From Arthrobacter sp. NIO-1057 (GTDB taxonomy: Bacteria > Actinomycetota > Actinomycetes > Actinomycetales > Micrococcaceae): 64,000 nt of DNA. Below the pieces are notes generated by a model, which ran no database searches, was not told the DNA's origin, and saw only the letters and a list, made by a program, of their open reading frames with translations. Positions 53,182-64,000 of the stretch are shown here, piece by piece. Both the position numbers and the translations under genes were made by a program. Positions within the stretch are counted from its first letter, which is position 1. Each line of letters starts with the position of its first letter. The stretch is from positions 434,001-498,000 of the forward strand of contig NZ_FMAT01000001.1 in assembly GCF_900094805.1 (NCBI RefSeq), written 5' to 3'.

Positions 53182-54246
53182 TTAGAGCATGCGCTCCAAT
53201 CCCCTATTAATAGAACGGGCCCAGAATGGTCCTTCATAGAGGAAGGCGGTGTATCCCTGAACTAGATCTGCGCCAGCATCCAAGCGGTCTTTCACGTCCT
53301 GAGCGGTTTCAACGCCGCCCACCGCAATGAGTGCCATATCCGATGGAACCAAGGAACGAAGCTGACGAAGCACTGCGAGCGACCGCGTCTTCAGAGGCGC
53401 ACCGGATAAGCCGCCTGCACCAATTTCTTCAACCTTGGTCATCTCGCTCTTGAGTCCATCGCGAGTAATGGTGGTGTTGGTCGCGATGATGCCATCTAGC
53501 TTTAGCTCAATGGCAAGTTGTGCGACGTCAGCGACGTCTTCGTCACTGAGGTCCGGTGCAATCTTCACCAAGAGAGGAATGTGGCGACCGGCCACTTTGT
53601 CGGCAAGTTCCCCTACTTTGGAGAGCAAGGGGCGCAAAGACTCAACGCTTTGCAACAAACGAAGTCCGGGGGTGTTGGGGCTTGATACATTGACCACCAA
53701 GTAGTCCGCATGAATGGCAAGCTGACGCGTTGACGCGAGGTAATCCCCTACCGCGTCCTCGAGTTCAACCACCTTGGTCTTGCCAATGTTCACGCCAATG
53801 ACCGGACGAGTCGCAGAGTAATCGCCCTTTAGTTCTTGGCGGGCATTCGCAACGCGCGCCGCAACTCGTTCTGCACCTTCGTTGTTGAAACCCATGCGAT
53901 TGATGACCGCCCGATCCTCAATCAGACGGAAGAGGCGGGGTTGCGGATTACCAGGCTGTGCCTGTCCGGTAACGGTACCAATTTCAACGTGACCGAATCC
54001 GATATCGCTCAGACCAACGATTCCCGTGGCGCCCTTGTCGAACCCTGCGGCCAGACCAAAGGGTGAAGGGAAGTCGATTCCCATCACCGTTCGTTTCAGT
54101 TTTGCAGATGGTGCAAAAAACTTGCGGGTCAGTTTAGTGAGCCCGGCACGTTGCGCAATCTTTATGGCATTAAATGCAAAGTGATGAGCCTGCTCAGGAT
54201 CCATCTTGGCGAACACGTGCTTGAAGACCAAAGGGTATATGCGCAT
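53182..54246 (-). CDS. pyrD: Quinone-dependent dihydroorotate dehydrogenase (class 2)
   Basis: A 354-residue FMN enzyme of pyrimidine synthesis that oxidises dihydroorotate at the membrane. ATG at 54246 is chosen because the protein then begins RIYPLVFKHVF, as class 2 enzymes do; the frame extends 56 codons upstream without support. The N-terminal helices, FPSPFGLAAGFDKGA (about 50-64), NVSSPNTPGLR and the FMN-binding IAVGGVETAQD (about 306) are visible. Confidence 0.95.
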   Translation of the reverse strand: MRIYPLVFKHVFAKMDPEQAHHFAFNAIKIAQRAGLTKLTRKFFAPSAKLKRTVMGIDFPSPFGLAAGFDKGATGIVGLSDIGFGHVEIGTVTGQAQPGNPQPRLFRLIEDRAVINRMGFNNEGAERVAARVANARQELKGDYSATRPVIGVNIGKTKVVELEDAVGDYLASTRQLAIHADYLVVNVSSPNTPGLRLLQSVESLRPLLSKVGELADKVAGRHIPLLVKIAPDLSDEDVADVAQLAIELKLDGIIATNTTITRDGLKSEMTKVEEIGAGGLSGAPLKTRSLAVLRQLRSLVPSDMALIAVGGVETAQDVKDRLDAGADLVQGYTAFLYEGPFWARSINRGLERML

Positions 54247-54306
54247 AGAACCATTTTCCCGTGAAGGGGCCCAAACAGACAACTTGAGATCGGTAGTATT
54301 CAAGAT

Positions 54307-55341
54307 ATGAAGGAGCAGTTCACCACGGATACCGATCAATGGCCCGATTACCAGACAACTACTCGGGCGGGCGAATGGTCGCAAGATCCTCTCGGACCGC
54401 ATTTTCAACAACAAAGTTTAGATTTTGGCACGGATAGTGAAGGACCAGCAGTTGCAACTCTCATTCGTTATCGACCGCAGGGATTTCGCAATAAATTGGG
54501 GCGAAAGGCTAAAGGCGTAGTACTCAGCGTTCACGGGTGGAGCGACTACTTTTATAACCCTGAACTGGCGGAGTTTTGGCACGCCCAGGGCTATCACTTC
54601 TATGCGGTCGACCTACGCCGGCACGGCAGAAGCCTACGCGTGGAACATCAATTGCCCGGTTACGTTGATGACCTAGCGACATTTGATGAAGAACTTGAAG
54701 CGGCTTTGTTGCTGATGAGGTCCGAACATCCGAGTTTGCCGGTCATCGTGCAGGGCCACTCTACGGGCGGACTGATCTTGAGCCTATGGATTGCGCGTAA
54801 GAACCCCGAAATCAAAGCCTTGATACTGAATTCGCCATGGCTGGAGTTCCAAGGCACTGCCTTCTTGCGGATACCCATTTACGGGCTGATGGACGCAATT
54901 ACTCGGACGAATCCTCGGCGAAAACTGATGGGGCCAGAATTTGACCACTACTGGCAGTCCCTCAGTACACAGGCCCACGGCGAATGGGACGTTCACCGTC
55001 TGTGGCGGCCACGCCTCGCATTTCCCAATACGGCTGGATGGCTGAAAACCATCTTTGAAGGTCATGCCCAGGTAGCTAAAGGCTTGAACCTGAGATTACC
55101 GATCCTCGTGATGACTTCCGACAGGACTCACATTGGAACGAACTATAGCCCCGACATGCAACACTGTGACTCGGTGCTTGATGTGCAGCAAACCCGATTG
55201 CGTGCCGCAAAACTAGGCAGCTTCGTCACCCTGTGTGAGGTAGCCGGGGCTATGCATGATGTCTTCACCTCGGCAGAACCAGCACGCGCATATGCCTACC
55301 GCGACCTAGCCTTGTGGCTGCGTATTCTCACAGAGAACTAG
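54307..55341 (+). CDS. Alpha/beta hydrolase, monoacylglycerol-lipase-like
   Basis: A 344-residue serine hydrolase. The nucleophile elbow is QGHSTGGLI (Ser about 152), preceded by VHGWSDYFYNP (about 77, oxyanion region) and followed by the probable catalytic Asp in MTSDRTHIG (about 273) and His in AMHDVFTS (about 317). It is related to the lysophospholipase/monoacylglycerol-lipase group. It diverges from pyrD with only 60 bases between the starts. Substrate is not known. Confidence 0.9.
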   Translation: MKEQFTTDTDQWPDYQTTTRAGEWSQDPLGPHFQQQSLDFGTDSEGPAVATLIRYRPQGFRNKLGRKAKGVVLSVHGWSDYFYNPELAEFWHAQGYHFYAVDLRRHGRSLRVEHQLPGYVDDLATFDEELEAALLLMRSEHPSLPVIVQGHSTGGLILSLWIARKNPEIKALILNSPWLEFQGTAFLRIPIYGLMDAITRTNPRRKLMGPEFDHYWQSLSTQAHGEWDVHRLWRPRLAFPNTAGWLKTIFEGHAQVAKGLNLRLPILVMTSDRTHIGTNYSPDMQHCDSVLDVQQTRLRAAKLGSFVTLCEVAGAMHDVFTSAEPARAYAYRDLALWLRILTEN

Positions 55342-55351
55342 CGACTGCTCT

Positions 55352-56158
55352 TTAGGCTTGCGGCTTGTCTACTGCTCCTCCATAGCGACGGTCGCGTTTG
55401 GCATATTCTTCAACAGCGGTAAACAGGGTTCGACGGTCCACATCCGGCCACAGCTGATCAAGGAAGACCATCTCTGCATAAGCCGATTGCCAGAGCAAGA
55501 AGTTACTTGTCCGCTGTTCACCGCTGGTACGCAGGAACAGATCCACGTCTGGCAATTCTGGGGCGTGCAAATATTTAGCGATGGTTTTCTCCCCCACCGA
55601 ACTGGCACGCAACTTTCCAGCAGCCACATCCTTGGCAATAGCATTCACCGCATCACCAATTTCAGCTCGACCACCGTAATTAACGCACATGGTCAGCTGG
55701 CATCCTTGATTGGCTTCAGTCAGCTCTTCAGCGGCACGTAATTCGTTGATCACTGACTTCCATAGTTTAGGTTCGCGTCCAGACCACCGAATACGTACTC
55801 CCCATGAGTCCAGGGTGTCGCGTTGGCGACGCAATACGTCCCGAGAAAAACCCATCAAGAAACGCACCTCGTCTGGGCTGCGCTTCCAATTTTCGGTGGA
55901 GAAGGCATACACGGAAACGTACTTGATGCCCATTTCTACTGCTCCAGCCATGACATCAAGCAAAGCCGCTTCCCCCGCCCGGTGGCCTTCGGTTCGTGGC
56001 AGGCCCCGCTGGTTTGCCCAACGTCCATTGCCATCCATAACGATAGCCACGTGCTCAGGAATCAATTCCCGAGGAATCCTTGGCATTTGAGGATTCGCTG
56101 GATGAGCGAAGGGTGCTACTGGACCACGACGGCCGGTGATCTTTGGAAGTTTTTTCAA
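55352..56158 (-). CDS. uppS: Isoprenyl transferase (undecaprenyl-diphosphate synthase family)
   Basis: A 268-residue cis-prenyltransferase that builds the polyprenyl carrier for cell-wall synthesis. [14 protein letters not shown] with the catalytic Asp (about 40-53), the GHRAG block, [10 protein letters not shown] (about 113) and [20 protein letters not shown] (about 233-252) are conserved. The start is probably TTG at 56158, behind GGAGAG and overlapping the recO stop; the ATG at 56278 lies deep inside recO. The N-terminal Lys/Arg/Pro-rich 35 residues are variable. Confidence 0.94.
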   Translation of the reverse strand: MKKLPKITGRRGPVAPFAHPANPQMPRIPRELIPEHVAIVMDGNGRWANQRGLPRTEGHRAGEAALLDVMAGAVEMGIKYVSVYAFSTENWKRSPDEVRFLMGFSRDVLRRQRDTLDSWGVRIRWSGREPKLWKSVINELRAAEELTEANQGCQLTMCVNYGGRAEIGDAVNAIAKDVAAGKLRASSVGEKTIAKYLHAPELPDVDLFLRTSGEQRTSNFLLWQSAYAEMVFLDQLWPDVDRRTLFTAVEEYAKRDRRYGGAVDKPQA

Positions 56159-56904
56159 TTTCTCTCCACGAGACGTAGGGAATTCACTGCACGTTCCAAG
56201 TGCCATTGCAAGTAGTTTGCCACGATGTCGGCAGCCTGTTTTCGAGCGCGTGGACCGGCTTGGGCCACAACGGCCCAATTTCCTTGGAGCAAGGCTTCAA
56301 GATATTCAATGGTGATCGGATGAGGTGACAATGAACCCGAAGGACGGCAGTCGTTGCAAACCACTCCTCCAAGCTGAATATGTACCGCCTGATGTGGCCC
56401 AGGCTTGCCGCACTTAACACAGTCTGTAAATGATGGGGCCCAGCCCGCCACCGACAGCGCTCGCAAAATGTAGGAGTCTAGTACGGCTCCGGAATCGACG
56501 CGCTGTTTCGAGAGCAACGCGATGGCCCCATGGAATAGGCGGAATTGCTGAAGGGTGGAGTCGCCCTCCGCCTCCAGCAACTTTTCGGCAATCTCGGCCA
56601 TGGCGTTGGCCACGGTGTAACTCGGATAATCCGCGACGAGCAGGTGACCGTAGGAATTACGAAGTTGCGCCTGAGAGACGATGTCTAGGTTGCGCCCCAA
56701 CACCAATAGGGCGTCAACTTCCATAAAGGGTTCCAAGGTTGCACCGAGCCGTGAGGAGGTACGACGTACGCCCTTGGCTACAGCACGAACAATGCCCTTG
56801 GGCGTGAGTAAGGTGATGATTCGGTCAGCTTCACCCAGCTTATGAGTACGCAGAACTATTCCACGACTGTGGTAGCTCTTGGACGCAAAACCTGATCTGG
56901 ACAC
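56155..56904 (-). CDS. recO: DNA repair protein RecO
   Basis: A 249-residue recombination mediator that loads RecA with RecR. It has an N-terminal OB fold ([24 protein letters not shown]), then ARG-type basic residues ([19 protein letters not shown]), and a zinc-binding C-terminal domain with CVKCGKPGP and VCNDCRPSG. The stop overlaps uppS by 4 bases; uppS and recO are a common actinobacterial pair. Confidence 0.94.
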   Translation of the reverse strand: MSRSGFASKSYHSRGIVLRTHKLGEADRIITLLTPKGIVRAVAKGVRRTSSRLGATLEPFMEVDALLVLGRNLDIVSQAQLRNSYGHLLVADYPSYTVANAMAEIAEKLLEAEGDSTLQQFRLFHGAIALLSKQRVDSGAVLDSYILRALSVAGWAPSFTDCVKCGKPGPHQAVHIQLGGVVCNDCRPSGSLSPHPITIEYLEALLQGNWAVVAQAGPRARKQAADIVANYLQWHLERAVNSLRLVERN

Positions 56905-56981
56905 GGAGAATATTCTCCCACTACCACGAACAAAGTACGCAATTGAGCAGTGCCTGCGTGCCGAATTTGCAGCTGAAAGCG

Positions 56982-57029
56982 CAATGCACGCTATGACTTA
57001 GGCGGTGGCCATAGTCATAGCGTGCATTG
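56982..57029 (-). terminator. Terminator of leuA
   Basis: A perfect 17-base stem, CAATGCACGCTATGACT with its complement, and a 14-base loop lie 25 bases beyond the leuA stop on the minus strand. Confidence 0.85.
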
Positions 57030-57053
57030 GTTAGAGACGCTGATCCGCTGGTT

Positions 57054-59094
<2,041 letters not shown>

Positions 59095-60267
59095 ATGAAA
59101 GCGATCATTGTCGGAGCGGGAATCGCCGGGCTGGTTGCTGCGCGACAACTAGGGCTTTCCGGTTGGCAGGTCCTAGTGTTGGAACGCTCTGCAAGCCCAC
59201 GCCCCGATGGCTACATGATGGACTTTTTCGGGCCCGGAGTTGAAGCCTCCGAGCAGATCGGTCTGTACCCCTATCTCAGTCAAGTCGCTTACCAGGTGGA
59301 AGCGGCTGAATACGTGGACCCGTCAGGCCGGGTTACCGCAAGCTTGGACTACCGTACGTTCGCGGATCTTGCTGGAGGTAAGGTGCTCTCCTTACTTCGC
59401 CCCGATATGGAACACGCAGCGCGCAAAGCACTTCAGGAGGTGCCCGAAGGTCAGGTAGAGCTACGCTACGGCGTGCACATTCAACGAATGCAGCTGGACA
59501 GGGCGAAGGTACGGCTCTGGGTTGGGGACGGGCAGGAAGTAGAAACCGCGGACCTGTTGATTGGAGCCGATGGAATCCACTCAGCGGTGAGGACCGCATT
59601 CTTCGGCCCCGAGCAGGACTTCCTGCGCCCACTGGGGATGCGTGCGGCGGCCTTCATCGTGCACGAACCAGCACTCAACCAGCAATTGAAGAATCGATTT
59701 GTACTCAGTGACACGGTGGATCGCACCGCGGGGATCTATGGGTTGCGTGACGGGCAGGTTGCCTCATTCTTGGTCTATCGCCAGGACCCCGCGGCTAAAC
59801 TGGGTGAGAGCTCAGAACGCTTGCGCAGTATCTTCGCCGGCACCGGCCAAAGAGTGGATCGGCTACTGGAGTTATCTCCAGCTAATCCCTATGACGATGT
59901 TGTCGCTCAGGTGGTGATGCCTTGCTGGCACCACCGCTCGGTAGTGCTGATCGGTGACGCGGCCGCAGCGGTGTCCTTGCTGGCTGGACAGGGCGGCGCG
60001 ATGGCGGTCTGCGCGGCTGCTGCCCTGGGCGACGCGTTGGGCGATGTCTACAGCCAAGAGCAGATTCCAGCCGCTTTGGCAGAGTATGAGCGGGTTATGA
60101 GGCCGAAAATTTCCACCGCGCAGGCTTCGGGCCGGCGGGCAGCAAACAGCTTTTTACCCCGCCATCGATTGGGTCTACTATGGCGCCGGCTGATCCTGCG
60201 CTCTACCAAACTGCCCGGGGTTGATCGCCTCGTGGCTGGCCAGATCGTGAAGCGGCTGGCAAAGTGA
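59095..60267 (+). CDS. FAD-dependent aromatic-hydroxylase-type monooxygenase
   Basis: A 390-residue group A flavoprotein monooxygenase (PHBH fold). The N-terminal VGAGIAGLVAARQL binds FAD, the middle has LIGADGIHSAVR (DG motif, about 158-169), and the C-terminal part has LIGDAAAAVSLLAGQGG (about 283-299), the second FAD motif. Related enzymes hydroxylate phenols or, in the Tet(X) branch, tetracyclines. The substrate cannot be inferred. It stands alone between leuA and era, interrupting an otherwise housekeeping neighbourhood. ATG at 59095 follows GAGGAGG. Confidence 0.9.
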   Translation: MKAIIVGAGIAGLVAARQLGLSGWQVLVLERSASPRPDGYMMDFFGPGVEASEQIGLYPYLSQVAYQVEAAEYVDPSGRVTASLDYRTFADLAGGKVLSLLRPDMEHAARKALQEVPEGQVELRYGVHIQRMQLDRAKVRLWVGDGQEVETADLLIGADGIHSAVRTAFFGPEQDFLRPLGMRAAAFIVHEPALNQQLKNRFVLSDTVDRTAGIYGLRDGQVASFLVYRQDPAAKLGESSERLRSIFAGTGQRVDRLLELSPANPYDDVVAQVVMPCWHHRSVVLIGDAAAAVSLLAGQGGAMAVCAAAALGDALGDVYSQEQIPAALAEYERVMRPKISTAQASGRRAANSFLPRHRLGLLWRRLILRSTKLPGVDRLVAGQIVKRLAK

Positions 60268-60298
60268 TGGCCGGAACCCGACGAGGGATTCCGGCCAT
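60267..60298. terminator. Bidirectional hairpin between monooxygenase gene and era
   Basis: ATGGCCGGAA pairs with TTCCGGCCAT, continued by CCC/GGG after one bulge, starting at the last base of the monooxygenase gene and 18 bases beyond era on the other strand. Confidence 0.75.
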
Positions 60299-60316
60299 GA
60301 CATTTTGGGCAGGTTA

Positions 60317-61279
60317 CTAGAAGCCGAGACGTCCTAGCTGCTTGGGGTCGCGCTGCCAGTCCTTGGCGACTTTGACATGCAAATCTAGGTACACCTTGGT
60401 GCCCAGCAACTTTTCGATGCCTTGGCGAGCGTTGGAACCAACCTCGCGCAAACGGGAACCACCACGACCGATGACAATGGCCTTCTGGCTGGAGCGCTCA
60501 ACAAAGAGCGAGACGTGAATGTCGATCAGCGGATTGTCCTCACTGCGGCCTTCTCGAGGGTTCATTTCCTCGACCACGACGGCCAGCGAGTGTGGCAATT
60601 CGTCACGAACGCCTTCGAGGGCTGCTTCACGGATCAGTTCAGCCACCATTTTGGCTTCTGGCTCGTCGGTCAGTTCACCGTCCGGGTACAGAGGTGGACC
60701 CTTCGGTAGCTGCTCAACGAGCACATTGGCGACTTCTTGGACCTGGAATTCTTTAACAGCTGAAACCGGGACGATCGCTGCGAAACCATTCTCCCCAAAA
60801 TTTTGGGTTCCCATTTCAGCCACGGCAATGAGCTGCTGAGCTAGTTGTTCACGGTCCACCAGATCAGCCTTGGTGACCAGTGCGACAATCGGCTTGCGCT
60901 GAAGTTGAGCTAACTGAGTGGCAATGAAACGATCACCGGGGCCAATTTTTTCATTGGCCGGAATGCAGAAGCCGATGGCGTCCACTTCGGAAAGAGTTTC
61001 TGCCACCAGATCGTTCAGTCGCTGACCAAGTAGCGTGCGTGGACGGTGCAGACCTGGGGTGTCGACCAAGATCAGCTGTGCGTCCTCGCGGTGGACGATG
61101 CCGCGGATGGTGTGGCGGGTGGTCTGTGGTTTAGCTGAGGTGATGGCGACCTTTTGGCCTACCAGGGCGTTGGTCAACGTTGACTTGCCGGCGTTCGGGC
61201 GGCCTACAAAGGAGGTGAAGCCCGAACGGAAATCCTCTGGCCATCCACTGGCGGCTAGTAGGTTATGGTTTTCGCTCAT
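60317..61279 (-). CDS. era: GTPase Era
   Basis: A 320-residue GTPase that binds 16S rRNA and assists 30S assembly. G1 GRPNAGKST (about 27), G3 DTPGLH (about 76), G4 TKAD (about 137) and a C-terminal KH domain with VIGRGGSRLREVGSNAR (about 272) are present. The start overlaps the end of the CBS-domain gene by 17 bases. It is the last gene of the phoH-ybeY-corC-era series. Confidence 0.96.
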   Translation of the reverse strand: MSENHNLLAASGWPEDFRSGFTSFVGRPNAGKSTLTNALVGQKVAITSAKPQTTRHTIRGIVHREDAQLILVDTPGLHRPRTLLGQRLNDLVAETLSEVDAIGFCIPANEKIGPGDRFIATQLAQLQRKPIVALVTKADLVDREQLAQQLIAVAEMGTQNFGENGFAAIVPVSAVKEFQVQEVANVLVEQLPKGPPLYPDGELTDEPEAKMVAELIREAALEGVRDELPHSLAVVVEEMNPREGRSEDNPLIDIHVSLFVERSSQKAIVIGRGGSRLREVGSNARQGIEKLLGTKVYLDLHVKVAKDWQRDPKQLGRLGF

Positions 61280-62558
61280 GTGAGGAATCCTCGTCGTTCT
61301 TAGTATGGTCGGATGCGTCTGTTACCAGGCGCTCTACATGGATTTTGCCGATCCGGTTTCGTCGACCTGCGAGGGCGACTACGGTCAGTCTCAGACCGTT
61401 AATATCGGCGGTGGACCCCAGCACCGGCACTGACTCCAGTGCCTTGGAGAGTAGCCCGCCGACGGTGTCGACGTCTGCCTCTTCGATGTGCATGTCAAAA
61501 TGATCGGCGATGTCATCGATCGATGCGGTAGCTACCGCAAACAGTGATCCATCTGGGTTCTCGATCAATTCGGTCCTTGATCGATCATACTCGTCGTCAA
61601 TCTCTCCGACGATTTCTTCGATCAGGTCTTCGAGCGTGACCAGCCCGGCGGTTCCACCATATTCATCAATGACGATGGCAAGGTGGATCGATTCTTGCTG
61701 CAATTCTTGGAGCAGCTCGGCGGCTGACTTAGATTCCGGCACAAAGCGAACCTTGCGCGCCAGATCTGAGAGGGTGACCGCCTGCTGTAGTCCATGGATC
61801 TCACGGATGAGGTCTTTGAGGTAAATGATTCCCTGAATATCGTCGGTGTCTTCCCCAATCAAGGGAATGCGGGAAAAACCTGAGGCGATAAATAGGTCCA
61901 TGGCCGTATGTAGGCTTTGGTCAGCGGTCAGCACCACCATGTCGGTGCGAGGCACCATGACCGACCGAACGTTGGTTTCTTCAAGATCGATGACCGAAGA
62001 GATCAGTTCGGCTGATTCTTCGTCGAGGTCTTCACCTTCAGAGGCACGATCAACCAGATCGCGTAAGCGTTCTTTGCCTAGGTACCCGACCTCGTCGACA
62101 CCGCCGGGGCTCAGCGCCTTGGCGATCGAAGCCAGCCAGTTGGTGACTGGCCCCAGGATCACACGTAACAACCGGACCATCGGTGCGGTGTTCTGCACGA
62201 CGCTTTCTGCGTTGGAGCGGCCGAAGCGGCGAGGGGAAACGCTGACGAGGACAAATCCGAGACCTGCCATGGCGATGGTGGAAATCAGTCCGATCAGCCA
62301 GATGTTCTCCAGCCATTGGGCTACCAACAAGGCGACGGCGACCGCTGAAGCGGTTTCAAACCAGATACGCCAGAACTTAATGGCCTGTGCATGGGTTTCG
62401 GTATCGTCGAGAATTGCCGAGAGCGATTTTGCGTTAGATTCGGCGCGCAAGCGTTCTGCAGCATGACGGGATAGTGCGTAGAAGGCTGAGTCTGCGGCGG
62501 TCAGCACGGCAGAAAAAGCCATGAAGACCAGGGCGAGAATCAGCAAAAGTATTTCCAC
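61263..62558 (-). CDS. Hemolysin-like CorC/CNNM-family membrane protein
   Basis: A 431-residue protein with the N-terminal CNNM (DUF21) membrane domain (three to four helices, about 1-135), a pair of CBS domains (about 195-325, with RSVMVPRTDMV and GIIYLKDLIRE), and a C-terminal CorC_HlyC domain (about 340-420, DTVGGLLSKALESVP). Members are linked to Mg/Co transport and resistance; haemolytic activity is not implied. It is encoded between ybeY and era, with 4 bases to the former. Confidence 0.93.
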   Translation of the reverse strand: MEILLLILALVFMAFSAVLTAADSAFYALSRHAAERLRAESNAKSLSAILDDTETHAQAIKFWRIWFETASAVAVALLVAQWLENIWLIGLISTIAMAGLGFVLVSVSPRRFGRSNAESVVQNTAPMVRLLRVILGPVTNWLASIAKALSPGGVDEVGYLGKERLRDLVDRASEGEDLDEESAELISSVIDLEETNVRSVMVPRTDMVVLTADQSLHTAMDLFIASGFSRIPLIGEDTDDIQGIIYLKDLIREIHGLQQAVTLSDLARKVRFVPESKSAAELLQELQQESIHLAIVIDEYGGTAGLVTLEDLIEEIVGEIDDEYDRSRTELIENPDGSLFAVATASIDDIADHFDMHIEEADVDTVGGLLSKALESVPVLGSTADINGLRLTVVALAGRRNRIGKIHVERLVTDASDHTKNDEDSSHERKP

Positions 62559-62562
62559 GGGG

Positions 62563-63036
62563 CTATTCCACCGTTTCCTTCGGTGCCGGGCGCCCGGTGT
62601 AGGACTCTAAGAGTCGACGCTGCAAGGTGAACATCTCTTCTTTTTCATCCGGTTCCATATGGTCGAAACCCATCAAGTGCAATAGACCGTGGGTCGTGAG
62701 CAACAGGATTTCGTCGTGCGTACTGTGTCCACCGGCCTGTGCCTGTGCTTGGGCTACGGTGGGGCAGATGACGATATCGCCGAGGATGCCGTTGTCGCCT
62801 GGTGCACTGCTGGTACCCGGTCGCAACTCATCCATGGGGAAGCTCATAACGTCGGTGGGACCTTCAAGGTCCATCCATTCCACGTGCAGAGCACTCATGG
62901 CGTCTTCATCGATAAATACGACCGACACCTCGGTTTCCGGGTGCAGGTACATGGCCTTCAACACCGAATCTGCTAGCGCCGAGACGTCTTGCAGATCGAC
63001 CTCGAATTCGGTTTCGTTATTTACTTCAATGCTCAT
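62563..63036 (-). CDS. ybeY: Endoribonuclease YbeY
   Basis: A 157-residue metal-dependent RNase for 16S rRNA 3' processing and ribosome quality control. The zinc motif THGLLHLMGFDH (H-x3-H-x5-H) lies near residue 118, and PTDVMSFPMDE (about 60) is the other conserved block. The ATG at 63036 overlaps the phoH stop (ATGA); an upstream in-frame start would lie deep in phoH. Confidence 0.95.
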   Translation of the reverse strand: MSIEVNNETEFEVDLQDVSALADSVLKAMYLHPETEVSVVFIDEDAMSALHVEWMDLEGPTDVMSFPMDELRPGTSSAPGDNGILGDIVICPTVAQAQAQAGGHSTHDEILLLTTHGLLHLMGFDHMEPDEKEEMFTLQRRLLESYTGRPAPKETVE

Positions 63037-64000
63037 TTGCTGCGCCGTCCCCGGTTGTGTTCTTTGCGTCGGGTATCGTCCCAACGGTCATAGGCAGAAA
63101 CGATGTCAGCGATCAAACGATGGCGGACAACGTCAGAAGAATCTAGGCGACAAACCGAAATGTCCTCGATACCTTCCAGTACATCGCTGGCCATCCGAAG
63201 TCCCGAGGTAGCATTACCAGGCAAGTCCACCTGGGTGATGTCACCGGTGACGACCATCTTTGAACCAAAGCCCAAACGGGTGAGGAACATCTTCATTTGT
63301 TCGCTGGTGGTGTTTTGGGCTTCGTCGAGGATGACGAACGCGTCGTTGAGGGTGCGACCACGCATATAGGCCAGTGGAGCGACCTCAATCGTTCCTGCTT
63401 CGAGCAGCTGCGGAATGGTTTCTGGGTTTACCATGTCGTGTAGCGCGTCGTAGAGCGGGCGGAGGTATGGGTCGATCTTTTCCGTCAAAGAGCCGGGGAG
63501 GAATCCTAGCTTCTCCCCCGCCTCAACTGCCGGACGGGTCAGGATGATCCGGTTTACCTGCTTGTCTTGTAAGGCTGCAACGGCCATGGCCATGGCCAAG
63601 AACGTCTTACCGGTACCTGCCGGGCCGATGCCGAAAGTAATCGTCGAATCTTCGATGGCGTCGACGTAGCTTTTCTGATTGATCGTCTTGGGTCGAATGG
63701 ACCGGCCACGACCTGACAGGATTTTTAGACCTAAAACGTCGGTGGGGGCATCTGAATTGCCGGCGCTGAGCATCTTGATGATCTGCTCGATTGTTTCGGC
63801 GCTCATGCGGGAACCGCGCATGGCCAGTGATCGTGCTTCTTCGGTGACACGCTGTGCTTTGCGGACCTGTGCAGGAATACCTGCCAGCACTAGGGCTTGA
63901 CCATTAGGACGGAAGTTCACCTGCGGGTAAGCACCGGAGAGGATGCGCAATAGCTCATCATTCGGGCCCAAGGTAGCAACCATGAGTTCTGCGGTTTCAA
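63033..64000 (-). CDS. phoH: PhoH family ATPase (right edge may truncate the N-terminus)
   Basis: A PhoH-like P-loop protein, at least 316 residues. Walker A GPAGTGKTFLAM (about 130), PGSLTEKIDPYLRPLYDAL, and the Walker B region AFVILDEAQNTTSEQMKMFL (about 215) are typical. The ATG at 63983 begins VATLGPNDELL, which in relatives lies internal, and the frame stays open to the edge, so the true start is probably outside the window. Coupled to ybeY by 4-base overlap. Confidence 0.94.
   Translation of the reverse strand, partial: ETAELMVATLGPNDELLRILSGAYPQVNFRPNGQALVLAGIPAQVRKAQRVTEEARSLAMRGSRMSAETIEQIIKMLSAGNSDAPTDVLGLKILSGRGRSIRPKTINQKSYVDAIEDSTITFGIGPAGTGKTFLAMAMAVAALQDKQVNRIILTRPAVEAGEKLGFLPGSLTEKIDPYLRPLYDALHDMVNPETIPQLLEAGTIEVAPLAYMRGRTLNDAFVILDEAQNTTSEQMKMFLTRLGFGSKMVVTGDITQVDLPGNATSGLRMASDVLEGIEDISVCRLDSSDVVRHRLIADIVSAYDRWDDTRRKEHNRGRRSK

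Overview
The window is chromosomal DNA of a high-GC Gram-positive bacterium of moderate GC. It is most likely a member of the Micrococcaceae close to Arthrobacter or Glutamicibacter. Actinobacterial markers are the mycothiol ligase mshC, the pupylation set (arc, dop, pup, pafA), a naturally fused pafBC, rbpA, and the actinobacterial cytochrome bc1-aa3 genes (ctaE-qcrCAB and ctaC-ctaD-ctaF). Small families typical of actinobacteria (DUF5703, DUF3043, DUF3054, DUF3817) agree. No rRNA, tRNA, CRISPR array or intact insertion sequence was seen.

Layout. 1-3.5 kb: an Nramp-related transporter, cut by the left edge, diverges from a TctD/TctE-like two-component system and a TAXI-type solute-binding lipoprotein; this is the most system-like unexplained group. 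3.5-12.8 kb: M20 peptidase, acyl-CoA dehydrogenase-like flavoprotein, DUF5703 protein, uppP, mshC, PAC2 protein, HAD hydrolase, site-2 protease and tRNA m1A58 methyltransferase. 12.9-27.5 kb: the pupylation cluster arc-dop-pup-pafA, two FKBP isomerases, pafBC, a small membrane protein, tatA-tatC, a HelY/Mtr4-like helicase and an amidohydrolase. The proteasome genes prcBA, usually found beside pup, are absent, and the ARC ATPase lacks the C-terminal proteasome-docking tail. 27.5-38.4 kb: polyprenol-phosphate-mannose synthase, rbpA, an SPFH/NfeD pair, RlmA-like methyltransferase, def, zapE, then a patch of regulators and small membrane proteins (ArsR, DUF3817, ACR3-like carrier, DUF3054, a SatD-like protein with a membrane partner, a stand-alone Lrp ligand domain).

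38.4-50.7 kb: trpD, then ctaE-qcrC-qcrA-qcrB on the plus strand facing ctaC-ctaD-ctaF on the minus strand. These two halves of one respiratory supercomplex are separated by an accessory patch (about 44.2-46.9 kb). It holds a decayed serine recombinase, a 46-bp near-palindrome, a broken secreted-protein gene overlapping a possible immunity gene, and a GntR regulator. 50.3-64 kb: erpA, M20 dipeptidase, DUF3043, pyrD, alpha/beta hydrolase, uppS-recO, leuA, an FAD monooxygenase, and the conserved phoH-ybeY-corC-era series running into the right edge.

Most of the window is core housekeeping. Convergent or consecutive units are separated by strong perfect hairpins. The parts worth a second look are the left-edge transporter/sensor group, pupylation without a local proteasome, a SigR-type promoter upstream of rbpA, the SatD-like pair, a long inverted repeat near 27.7 kb, and the accessory patch between the respiratory operons.
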